This document shows positions 33,670 through 42,809 of a stretch of 64,000 bases of DNA, in pieces (the stretch's first letter is position 1; every line of letters begins with the position of its first letter). Source of the DNA: Chelonoidis abingdonii (lineage: Eukaryota > Chordata > Testudines > Testudinidae); NCBI RefSeq assembly GCF_003597395.2, contig NC_133770.1:294203172-294267171 (forward strand). The letters run 5' to 3'. The notes under the pieces are model-generated. The model had not been told where the DNA came from, made no database searches, and saw only the letters and a program-made list of their open reading frames with translations. The position numbers were made by a program, and so were the translations under genes.

Positions 33670-35290
33670 TTACCAGCATTCAAAAGCAAATCAAAGTTAG
33701 TGAATTAGTTTACATGCTAAAATGGTTCAAAAACGAAAAACTGTAAGTTTCAGAACCTAACACACTGGAGAAGAGAGTGAGATTTACCCCAATATTTACC
33801 CAGAGAGCTGCAAAGTTATTTTTTTGCACCGATTTTCACCAGTTATTACATTTTTGTAACAAACAGTGATTAAAATTTCCTGAGATATTTAAACAAAATA
33901 AAAACCAAAAAGAAGGGGCCCTTCCAATGACAAACTATTTTTAAAACCAGAAACAGGATGTTGAATTACTGACACTCAAAAGGTGCTTCTGTAAGAAAAC
34001 CCGCATATAGAAATGTATTTCCCTTGGGTCACAAGCAGTTCTGAAATGGAGAACTTTTAAAAAGGAGCTGCTGGTCCCCCCAAGAATACCTAGAAATGTT
34101 CCTGGTTTAACACAGTTCTGCTTTGACTTTTCTTCCTTATGTTTATTTGCATGAAAACAGCCTCTTTGGTGAAATGCAAATATTTTACACAAATGATGGT
34201 GTTTTACATACTAAATTCCCCTGGAGCATGCAAGAGAGGGGGAGGAAGTATTCTTTATATTTCAGACCCTGCGAGTCATATAATCAAGGTCCAAATGACT
34301 ATAAATCCTCCAAAATGCTGTATTCTGAAACATCACAGGACCAGGAACTGCAGGATTTTAGGGTACTACACGGTTTCTCGTTTTTACTGCATCCCCTTTG
34401 GGCTACAGCATAAAAAGTTTATTTTGAAGTCTCAAAGTCACAAAACACACTTAAACCCCCCTCTAGTCTGAGCCACTGTGGGATGGGTTCAAAGAATCCC
34501 TGGAGCCTGCGTGGAATCCAGTGGAATTCCTGGTAGCTGAGACACCACCCAACCAGGTATTTTGCTGCATCAGAGTAATCTGGTTCCTGCTGGTGACTTT
34601 GCTCATCTCAAATGGATTGTGCACCACATGCCCCTCATTTCCTTACCACTGGGGGCTCATCGGGCTTGGGGACACATACTTTACATTAACTTGTCCGATG
34701 GCAACCTGGATCTTGCCTATGGCTGTCCCAGAAAACAGGAATGTCTCTTTTTCTTAGTGCCATGCTGGAGTTAGCTGGTATGTTAAGCTGTGTTGGATGC
34801 AGGCTGTACGTGCCTCTTCTTTTGGGGACAAACTACTCTGACTTGATGTCCTCCTCAGAGCATCGAATAACCTACCTCTCTGACCAAAAGAAAATTTGGC
34901 TTCCCAGTTTAGCATGCCATGGCCTGCACTCTAGGGACAGGGCACACTGACAGGAAGTAGCCATGCGCACACTGCTGGAAGGGTCCATATAAGCTGGCGT
35001 TTCATTTTCTTTTCTCTCACGTCGAATGAACTAATCCATTACATGGTCTGAGATGCCAAGCCGCTCAGCAACACATCCTTGAAGGACACAACACGTCCCA
35101 TCCAAGCAACCATTGCCAAAATCATCTCCAACGTCACCCGTCTCCTCAGCCACACCCCTCCCTTCTCACTCACCTCACTGGCTGCAGTACAAGCCCACGC
35201 TGCTTCTCTTTGCTTTCCAGCGCAACACACCTCCGCCCTGCTCTCTCCTCCCTCACCTTTTCTACCCCAGTGACACCAGCCTTTATACCC
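33670..35290. other. No gene recognised
   Basis: AT-rich unique DNA to about 34.5 kb. From about 35.03 to 35.29 kb the sequence is C-rich and may continue at 36.24-36.33 kb across the LTR-like insertion, so it could be an older repeat that I cannot name. Confidence 0.4.
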
Positions 35291-35292
35291 TC

Positions 35293-36238
35293 TATCATAA
35301 GCCTTTCTCCCAAATCTGGACCTTAGCGTCCAAAATCTGGGTGCTTAGCATCAACCTCCAAGCTTAATTACCAGCTTGGATCTTATCTCGCTGCCACCAG
35401 ACAGGAATACAGCGGCCTCTCTCGCTCTGGTCCCGCCAACTCCCTGGAGGACTCCCAAAGACCCAGAAGCTCTGAGTCTTAACCGGGCAAGGGAAATACT
35501 CACTCCCTTCCCCTCCCTCTCCCACCCAGACTTGCCTCTCTGGGCTAACCTGAGAGTATTGATGCAATCTCTTTACATCAAATAAAGCGCATCTTCCCCT
35601 CTATTCCACAAAAGAAGACATCCCTCAAAAATCAAGGAAACTAGAAAATGATTCTCTCTCTCTTTCCCCCTCCACTAATTCCCTGTACTGCAGAGCTTAC
35701 GCCTCCGTAGATCTAACACAAAGAGAATTCTCTCCCATTGTTCCTTATCAGCCTACCCAGAGAGAAAAATCAAAACAAGTCTTAAAAAAAGAAATACTTT
35801 ATATAGAAAAGAAAGAAAAATGACCTAAGAAACTAAACTCTGCATCAAGTGACAATACCGGCTATTGCTTAATAAGAAAATATGAACAACAGTCTGGATT
35901 CAAAAAGATATCCCAATTTGAAACATTCCAGAAAAAAGCCAGTTTACACATCATGTAAATACACCCAAAACAACATAAAAGCCTATACTGTTTTTCTTAC
36001 TGTACTTACAAGTTGGTAAACAGAAGTTTAGAAGATAGAAAGAACCTTCTCATAGCTGAGAGACAGACAAAAGACCCAGACCCAAGACAAAGAAGACCCA
36101 CAAATTCCCTCCCTTAAGCTTTTAAAAAATCCGGTTTCCTGATTGGTCCACTTGTCAGGTGTTTGGTTCCCTTTGTTAACCCTTTACAGGTAAAAGAAAC
36201 ATTAACCCTTAGCTATCTATTTATGACATCCTCTGTCT
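35293..36238 (-). mobile_element. LTR-like element (probable solo LTR), copy 2
   Basis: This is the reverse-orientation relative of 4874-5878. On the minus strand it begins TGTCATAAATAGATAGC and shares 'aaccaaacacctgac', 'ggaccaatcag', 'ggtggcagcg' (worn here) and the terminal 'acgctaaggtccagattt' block. The 5-base flanks ccctc and tcctc agree at 4 of 5. At 946 bp without gaps it gives the full structure, and it shows no coding capacity. Confidence 0.75.
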
Positions 36239-36420
36239 GTCCCTTGCAGTACGCCTCTCTCTGCGGCCTCTTATACTCTGAACGCCCTTTTGTTTGCCAA
36301 TCCCCCCTTACCCCGCCCCCTCAAATCACACCTAAAAACGTAGTGGTGGATGTTTATAATTTACAGATGTGACCCCAAATCATTTCTGTCGCCTGTTTCC
36401 TCCCCTCCCCAACTCCTTTT

Positions 36421-36464
36421 TCATAGATTCAAAGGACAGAAGCAATCACTGGGACCATCTAGTT
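36421..36464 (-). mobile_element. CR1 LINE tail, part 1 (split by hAT)
   Basis: 'tcatagattcaaaggacaga' and 'gggaccatctagtt' are the antisense CR1 end. It resumes at 37285 with 'atctagtctgaccttctg', so the 820-bp hAT copy interrupts it. Confidence 0.75.
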
Positions 36465-37284
36465 CAGTGGTCACCAACTGGAAGATTGCGATCGACTGGT
36501 CAATCCAGGAGCCTCTGCCAGTCAATCGCGATCTCCAGTTGCTAAAAATCTGGTGGTGCAATGAGGCTAAGGCAGACTCCTTGCCTGCCCTGGCGCCAAG
36601 CCGCTCCCAGAAGTGGCTGGCACGTCTCTGTGGCCCGGGGAGTGGGGGAAGCGGGTCTCAGTGTGCTGCCCGTGCCCGCAAGCACCAGTCTCACAGCTCC
36701 CATTGGCCAGAGTTCACTGGGGGTCAGGGACAGCAGCAGTACATGGAGCTGCCTGACCCCATCCCCACCCTGGGGACCGCAGAGATGTGCCAGCTGCTTC
36801 CGGGAGTGGCATGGGGCCAGGGCAGGCAGGGAGCCTGCCTTAGCCCCACTGCACCTCCAACTGGGAGCCACCTGTGGTAAGCTCCTCCCAGCCAAAGCCC
36901 ACACTTCGCACCCCGTTCTGCACCCCAACATCTTTCCCCAGCCCAGAGACCTCTCCCACATCCAAATTTCTTCCAGATCCCATACCCCTCCCGCAGCCCA
37001 ACTGAGCCTACACCATGCACCCAAACTCCCTCCCAGAGTCTGCACCCCTCACCCCCCTCCTGCATCCTAATCCCCTCCCTCAGGCTCAGCCCAGAGCCCG
37101 CTCCCACATTCCGAACCCCTTGGTCCCAGCCCAGTTAAAGTGAGTGAGGGTGGGGAAGAGCGAGCGACAGAGGGAGGGGGGAATGGAGTAAGCGGGGCAG
37201 GGCCTCAGGGAAGGGGCGGGGCAGATCCCAGTTGATTTTAAATTCAAAAAGTGATCTTGTGCGTAAAATGGCTGGAGATCACTG
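36465..37284. mobile_element. hAT-type element, 820 bp, GC-rich interior, inside CR1
   Basis: The termini CAGTGGTCACCAACTGG and CTGGAGATCACTG are inverted copies. The 8-bp target duplication atctagtt / atctagtc (7 of 8) comes from the CR1 tail it entered. The ends are AT-normal but 36.54-37.24 kb is strongly GC-rich, and the segment 'ctaaggcagactccttgcct' recurs inverted near 36.8 kb, giving mirrored internal arms. Open frames of about 130-176 codons run in both directions, but they mirror each other and show no transposase motif. Confidence 0.8.
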
Positions 37285-37345
37285 ATCTAGTCTGACCTTC
37301 TGAAAAACATGGTGTGTTCTCATGTGCCTATCACATTTATAGTTC
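37285..37345 (-). mobile_element. CR1 LINE tail, part 2
   Basis: Continuation of the copy at 36421-36464 after the hAT insertion. Confidence 0.65.
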
Positions 37346-37349
37346 AACA

Positions 37350-38930
37350 TTTATGCTCTCTAGGGCCCTGGTGGGCTGGGTGTGTGATTAAGCATCTAGA
37401 ACATTAGTAGGCACTAGAAATTAGGTTTTATTTAAATAGCTCAATTTTAGGTCACAGTTTGGCAGGCAGCCAAATCTGAGATCCAGGTTGTCCTTGAACC
37501 AGGCAGCTCACAATATTACCACCATGCTGGCACTGGAGCATCTCCAAACAAAGCATTTCTCAGAGTTCTCGTGAGCCCCCAGCCCATCTTTAGAATGGCA
37601 TTTCTGCCTACGGAGGGAATCCAGAGGCAAGTTTGTGAACCCAGCCCAGGATGGAAAGGAACCAACTGGGCAAGCATGCAGCATTTCCATTCCTCGCTAT
37701 GCTCCAAAGATTCTCCCATGCATATTGCTTAGCAAGCCCTTTGCGTCTGCTGAATGCAGACTTGGCGATGTCCCAAACACAGATCAGGTTCACTGTTTGG
37801 AAAGACAGTTCACGGGGGAGGGTAAAGAAAGCTGTCCCCTCTGGAGAGCAATATTCTTCCACCAACAGTGAGCTTCTGCGAGGGATAACTGAGGCTTATG
37901 CACCTGCGCAAGAGTGCAGTTTACCTTGACCTGCATCAAGTAATGCTAGCCCAGACCCCTCCTACTATGAGTAAATTAAAGATACAATTGACACCTATAA
38001 ATCATTATTTTTTATATATAGCCGAATAACGGACATCCTGACACAGAAATCTGGTTAGGAATGAGCCCAAAGTGCTGTATAAGGAGTCGGCACATAATGC
38101 AGCCACTTCAGAGGTGGGATCCAACACAGTCCCAGAGTGAGAGGATTGAACATTTCTGGCCCAGGAGAGCTCACTACGGCAAACATTTCCTCTTCTATAA
38201 AGTCAGGAGGAAATCTAATCTCCAGGCTGAGCAGAAGACCTCTGTGTCCATGAGCTCACCTGTAAGTAAATTCCTCACCCAGCAAACCCCACAGCATTTC
38301 CCTCATGAGCAGTCACATGGTGCTCACTGCACAGTATCGGAGTACACGGATTCATTATAGCACAAGACCCTTGGGGGAAAAAACCATAACCCTCCCTCTC
38401 CCCCCCCCCACACACATACAAACACACATACACAGCAGCAGCCGCCCTGCTCAGCCTCCTGGAGACTTCAGGTCCACTCAAATCACTTTCAGTACAAACC
38501 TGCCATAGCCAATTAAGTGGTATCACACAGTGATTGTCAGGCTCCTGGCTGCCCTTCGGGCAGATGTGCTCGAGAGAGAAGATAGCTTCTCCAAGCTTTA
38601 ATGCTTACAGAGTGTCAAATCATTTATAACCAGTCCCGTGCTGTAACTTCTCCTTGATCGATACCCAGCTTCATATGTCAAACCGCGACGGGCAGCCGAA
38701 TTGGTTTGTCTGAAACAATGCACGTCGTTCAATAGCAGAGAAACTGCCAGTTCTCCTCTCCGCTACCCATTTGCTGTACCTGTGGGCAACATGCTCTGGG
38801 AGTGACATCATGGGATGCTACACAGCAAAATTATGTTATGGTACTGCCACAGGCATGTATGGTGATTTACAGACTTAGGCAGCGCCCGTCACGAGGAACT
38901 TAGAGGCAAAGTGACTTCTGCTCCCATTTA
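37350..38930. other. No gene recognised
   Basis: Mostly unique. A plus-strand exon-like segment at 38165-38261 (acceptor ctggcccag, donor gtaagt) is open but does not join in phase with the next candidate. A C-run and CA-rich simple sequence lie at 38395-38435. Confidence 0.35.
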
Positions 38931-38934
38931 AGTC

Positions 38935-39125
38935 CGAGTGGTCCAGCAGACAGAGCATCGGACAGGGACTCAGGAGAGCTGGGTTCTATCCAAGCATCCA
39001 CTTCACCTGCACATTCCTCAGTTTCCACAACTGTGAAAAGGGCTAATATTGCCAACCCCCTCTGTAAAGAGTCTTGAGATCAATGGGGAGAGAGGTGCTC
39101 CAAAAGAATGAGGCATTATTGCCAC
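38935..39125 (+). repeat. MIR/CORE-SINE relic
   Basis: 'gtggtccagcagacagagca', 'actcaggagagctgggttct', 'cattcctcagtttccacaac' and 'gtcttgagatcaatgggga' follow the MIR order from head to tail. Confidence 0.8.
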
Positions 39126-39443
39126 TGATGACTTATGGAGCAGAATTAGGTCAGCATTTAGACACAATTCAGACCATGATATTTGCCAAGCACCTGGAAA
39201 ATATACAGTGGGGAATCATCCTGTACTGGCCCTAGGACCATGGACTAGCTATGACTCAACAGGCCTTTTCCAGTTCTAACTCCTAAGGCACAGTCACCGA
39301 AAGGAAGCTCACCATGGCTTTTCATCACATATGGAATACGTCATTTGATGTAGGATGATTTCAGGAACAACCTCCATTACTGCATCTTTTTCCAGCGTCA
39401 GGGCAATCCTAGCTGCCGCAGCCAGATAGTTTTCTGTGCACAG

Positions 39444-39549
39444 ACCATCGGACAGGACCTGTCCCACTTACAACAAACTAATTCCTTCAGAGCAGGACTT
39501 TAAAGGCTGCCCGACATGTAACACAAAACCCAACCCTCTTGCAGTCAAG
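39444..39549 (+). other. Candidate coding exon (plus strand, 106 nt)
   Basis: The acceptor ttttctgtgcacag and a strong donor TCAAG|gtaagt bound an open frame containing DRTCPTYNKLIPSEQDFKG and CPTCNTKPNPLAVK. The cysteines are suggestive of a small metal-binding segment, but I cannot name a family. Phase is 2 at the start and 0 at the end. Confidence 0.22.
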
Positions 39550-39580
39550 GTAAGTGGCAACAGCATGCAGCTAGTTATCA

Positions 39581-39878
39581 GGTTTCAGAGTAGCAGCTGT
39601 GTTAATCTGTATCCGCAAAAAGAACAGGAATACTTGTGGCACCTTAGAGGCTAACAAATTTATTTGAGCATAAGCTTTTGTGGGCTACAGCCCACTTCAT
39701 CAGATGCATAAAATGGAACATATAGAAGACGATATATATACATACAGAGAACATCAAAAGGTGGAAGTTGCCAACGTAAGCGTTGATATGGCAACTTCCA
39801 CCTTTTCATGTTCTCTGTATGTGTGTGTATATATACATATATGTGTGTGCGTATCTTCTTACTATACGTATTCTACTA
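39581..39878. mobile_element. Snap-back element with long internal palindrome
   Basis: It starts with 'ggtttcagagtagcagctgt' and 'cttgtggcaccttagaggc', a relative of the 15.0 and 50.1 kb elements. A palindrome centred near 39777 follows: GGTGGAAGTTGCC on the left pairs with GGCAACTTCCACC on the right, and the pairing extends outward through 'gaacat..' and AT-rich arms. On the minus strand CTGATGA (39703-39697), a GTGGGC..GCCCAC stem and (A)AAAGCTTATGCTC retain a hammerhead-like core in which GAAA has decayed to AAAA. The right half of the outer arm is missing or truncated. Confidence 0.6.
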
Positions 39879-39886
39879 CCACCTGA

Positions 39887-40410
39887 TACTCCTGGAGGAA
39901 TTCTGCATAATTAATGAGCTTCTGCTGGAAAAGTTGCTGCAGTTCCGACTTCTGCAAGGGTGCAAGGACACATGGGGATGCAGGGACCCATAGGGACACG
40001 GGCAGTGTGCCTGACTGAATGGGAGAGGCTAGGGGTCAGCCAGGTTCTGCATGTGGGAAGCTCTCTAACAATCCCTCCCCACAAAAACGTGTTTCATACT
40101 TTCCCCACCCACATCCAACAATCCTCCAAGCTCACTCCCAGGCTCCTTCTCAGCAATTCCTTCCCTTAGCTCTTCCGTTACCCCTGACTCCCCCAAGCCT
40201 TTGCACTGCTTCTGCGGGAACTACAGTTCTGTCCTGTAGTTTAAATGAATTATTACTCATAGTTCTGTATTAATATGCCTCGTAAGGAATCTATTTTTAA
40301 AAAAACATTTCCTGAATATTTTTTATTATTTTGACAAATAAAATATGCAGAATTTGAAAATACTGTGCGCAGAATTTTTAATTTTTTGACACAGAACTCC
40401 CGCAGGAGTA
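39887..40410. mobile_element. Inverted-repeat DNA element (about 520 bp)
   Basis: The left end TACTCCTGGAGGAATTCTGC and the right end, read inverted, TTACTCCTGCGGGAGTTCTG are clear terminal inverted repeats. A second 'gcagaattttt' motif lies inside the right end. The target duplication is not cleanly resolved ('acctga' versus 'acctgg'). It abuts the snap-back element at 39581-39878. Confidence 0.65.
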
Positions 40411-40912
40411 ACCTGGGAGCACCTGGAGAGAATTTCTAGACTAGTGGCACCCAAGCTTTAAACAACAGAAAAGCCTCTTCACTGCTGCAGCACTATCAAC
40501 CCCATTGCTAGTCAGCTCCCTGCCCCCAAATCATTATGTTTAAAAATCCATGATATTTTTCAACAAGTATGTGGAGTGGGGGGAAGAAGGGGGATTATTT
40601 ATCCTCTGGCTTCACCTTTTAGGGTGCACTTGGCTCATGCTGTCAAGCTTTTTTCTTAAAACACGTGGGTGAGAAGCTTACTTTTTTGGTAAAGGAAGTC
40701 TGAGGATCTCACCTAGTCACCTGCCTCCAGTTGCTGGAGCTTTAGACCTGTGTTAAAACTCATGCAAGTTAGGGGCACTGAGCTTCCAATGAAGTTGCAC
40801 AGAGCTACCAAGAGACCTTTTTAAGGTAAGCACAGTTGGTAACAATCACCTGTATTAAAAAAAGGCTAAGCAGGCTTCAACCTGAGCAGTGAGACCTATC
40901 AGTCCGTTGCAG

Positions 40913-40981
40913 ATTTTGAGAATGTGGTACCAGAGACGTCTCCGTTACCTGCCACTGTCCACGTCCCTACCCCCACTGCAG
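40913..40981 (+). other. Candidate coding exon (plus strand, 69 nt)
   Basis: The acceptor ccgttgcag and donor CTGCAG|gtatta enclose 69 nt with several CpGs. In phase 1 it reads FENVVPETSPLPATVHVPT, which looks protein-like; phase 0 is also open. Whether it joins the 39444-39549 segment cannot be decided, because the phases favour the less protein-like reading. Confidence 0.2.
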
Positions 40982-41473
40982 GTATTAATGGTATGCTCTT
41001 GCATTCTTTCTCGCAACACAGGAAATAAATTGCTACACATGTGTATCCACAACAAAGCGCGGTCTCTTTCCATAGCACACAGCACCACACAGCCCAGTGT
41101 TCTCACCACACAGCCCAGTTTTTAATTCAGAACTTTATAGCTGCACCTATCACCAAGGAACTTAGCTGCCTTGCACCAGTAAAATCATTCAAATCAAAAC
41201 CCGCTCCCTATTATGAAGTTCAAACAAAACCCTGGGCCAACAGATAGACCTCAAGACAGAAGACCTGTTGAACTCTGGGTTTGACAAGCCCCTGGAGGGA
41301 GCAGGTCACCAACACACAAGAACCAACAGGGGGGGTGAGCCAAATGGGATTAGTGCTCAGGGTGTGCTGTGCTGCAAACACAGCATTTAAATTTAAGGAA
41401 AAATCTCTGGTGGTGCCAGTAGAATTGTGATGAACAGTAGTGAATGCTACCTTAAGCAGGCCAGCCACCAGAG

Positions 41474-41599
41474 CAGTGGTTCTCAACTTATTTACCGTTG
41501 TGGCCCACATGTCATGTGACATGTGAGCCTCATCGACACAATATATACTACCCGTATGGCCCTGAGGATGTCACATGGGCTACAGCCTGAGAACCACTG
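41474..41599. mobile_element. hAT-type MITE (126 bp)
   Basis: The left terminus CAGTGGTTCTCAAC and right terminus GCCTGAGAACCACTG are inverted. The flanks caccagag and cactaggg agree at 6 of 8. An internal 'catgtcatgtgacatgtg' palindrome is present. Confidence 0.8.
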
Positions 41600-41642
41600 C
41601 ACTAGGGGGAGATATAACCACACAAGCAAGTGTAACTACGAG

Positions 41643-41655
41643 CCAGCAGAGGGCA
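41643..41655 (+). promoter_or_regulatory. CTCF-like core motif
   Basis: Exact CCAGCAGAGGGCA, the second of three identical plus-strand copies in the window. Confidence 0.35.
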
Positions 41656-41799
41656 ATATATCACACACCTACGTACATTTTCCCCCAGCCTGGCCAATGC
41701 AGCCCATAGGCTGCCATTTCCCTTGGAAGTGCCTCATCCAACACTGATCAAGCCTTCATTTATTGGTTTTTCTCTGGTGCTCATCTCCATGGTATCTAA

Positions 41800-41965
41800 G
41801 CACCTCAAAAACCAATGAATGTATCCTCACAGGGATCAAGAAGTATCACCCCCATTTTATAGACGGGGACTGCAGCAAAGCTATGGAGTGCCTTGGTCAA
41901 GGCCACACAGGGAGTCTGTGGCAGAGCCAGAGACTGAACCGAGGTCTCTTAAATCCCAGTACAGT
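41800..41965 (-). repeat. MIR/CORE-SINE relic
   Basis: 'tcacccccattttatagacg', 'ttggtcaaggccacacaggg' and 'tctgtggcagagccagagac' are antisense MIR. Confidence 0.8.
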
Positions 41966-42277
41966 GACTTAACACAAAGTCATCCTGCTTTTGTTCAGCT
42001 TTCAAGTTCACCCCACTCCCCAACCTGCCCCAAGAGAGAAACACCAGCTGTTCAACACAGCCTTTGCTTTGCCACTTTCTTGTAGGCTCCACTGAAGTGT
42101 GAATGACCACACACAAATTTAACAAGTCTTAAAGCTGGGCAGCTATTTGCTTTCAAACTCTCCCTTCCTCAACACCACACTTTCCCTTTTGCATTTCCAG
42201 CCTCTTCCCTACATGTCTTAGTAACACCCCATCTGGACCGATTCCCTGCCAGCTCCTCCCTCCCGCCTCCACGTTAC

Positions 42278-42402
42278 CTGCCAGGAGGCAGAGCCTGATG
42301 CAGGGAGCTGTTGATGGAGCCACAAAAGGACCAGAGCAGCCTGTGCAGGTACTCACGCCCCTGCTTCGTGGCACCGTCAGAGAAGCAGAGCCTCAGAGTG
42401 TG
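42278..42402 (-). other. Candidate coding exon (minus strand, 125 nt)
   Basis: On the minus strand the acceptor cctccttctgcag is strong and the donor GGCAG|gtaacg acceptable. The whole 125 nt is open in one frame and includes TLRLCFSDGATKQGREYLHR followed by LLWSFCGSINSSLHQAL. This has the hydrophobic-polar pattern of a helical protein segment. Phase is 0 at the start and 2 at the end. I do not recognise the protein. Confidence 0.28.
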
Positions 42403-42793
42403 CTGCAGAAGGAGGCAGGCAGTTGGGCATGAGTGTCAGAGAACACCTGCATAGCAGATCCCTATAGGGGTCATTCCCTTGCTGCTTGCAAATGGAGCAC
42501 AGGAGCAGTGGGAACAGCACTGCCCATATAGCCCCTATAGACATGAGGCCAATAGCGCCCATCCACCCTACTTCTGCTGCTGGCTCAAGCACTCTCCCCA
42601 CCCAGCCAGGCATTCCCATGCTAAGCCTTGCAGGGCACACAAGATTGGGCTTCTGAGTCTGGGAAAGCCATTTGCTCTCAATCAGCCAGCGACCCCTTCA
42701 GTGGCAATTCAAGGAGACTGTTTGAATTGTAGAACAAAGTCTGGGAGTAAACAAACAGCTGTGCAAGTGGCATTATAAGGAGGGCTGCTGACG

Positions 42794-42806
42794 CCAGCAG
42801 AGGGCA
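42794..42806 (+). promoter_or_regulatory. CTCF-like core motif
   Basis: Exact CCAGCAGAGGGCA, 1.15 kb from the copy at 41643 and in the same orientation. Confidence 0.35.
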
Positions 42807-42809
42807 ATG

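Noticed and set aside
36350..37107. Overlapping 127-176 codon frames on both strands
   Set aside because: They lie in the mirrored GC-rich interior of a hAT element and reflect each other; no transposase or host domain.
38165..38261. Plus-strand exon with a gtaagt donor
   Set aside because: Open and plausible, but the phase does not fit the next candidate and the acceptor is weak.
39815..39850. TG/TA microsatellite as an independent feature
   Set aside because: It pairs with the left arm of the palindrome and belongs to the snap-back element.
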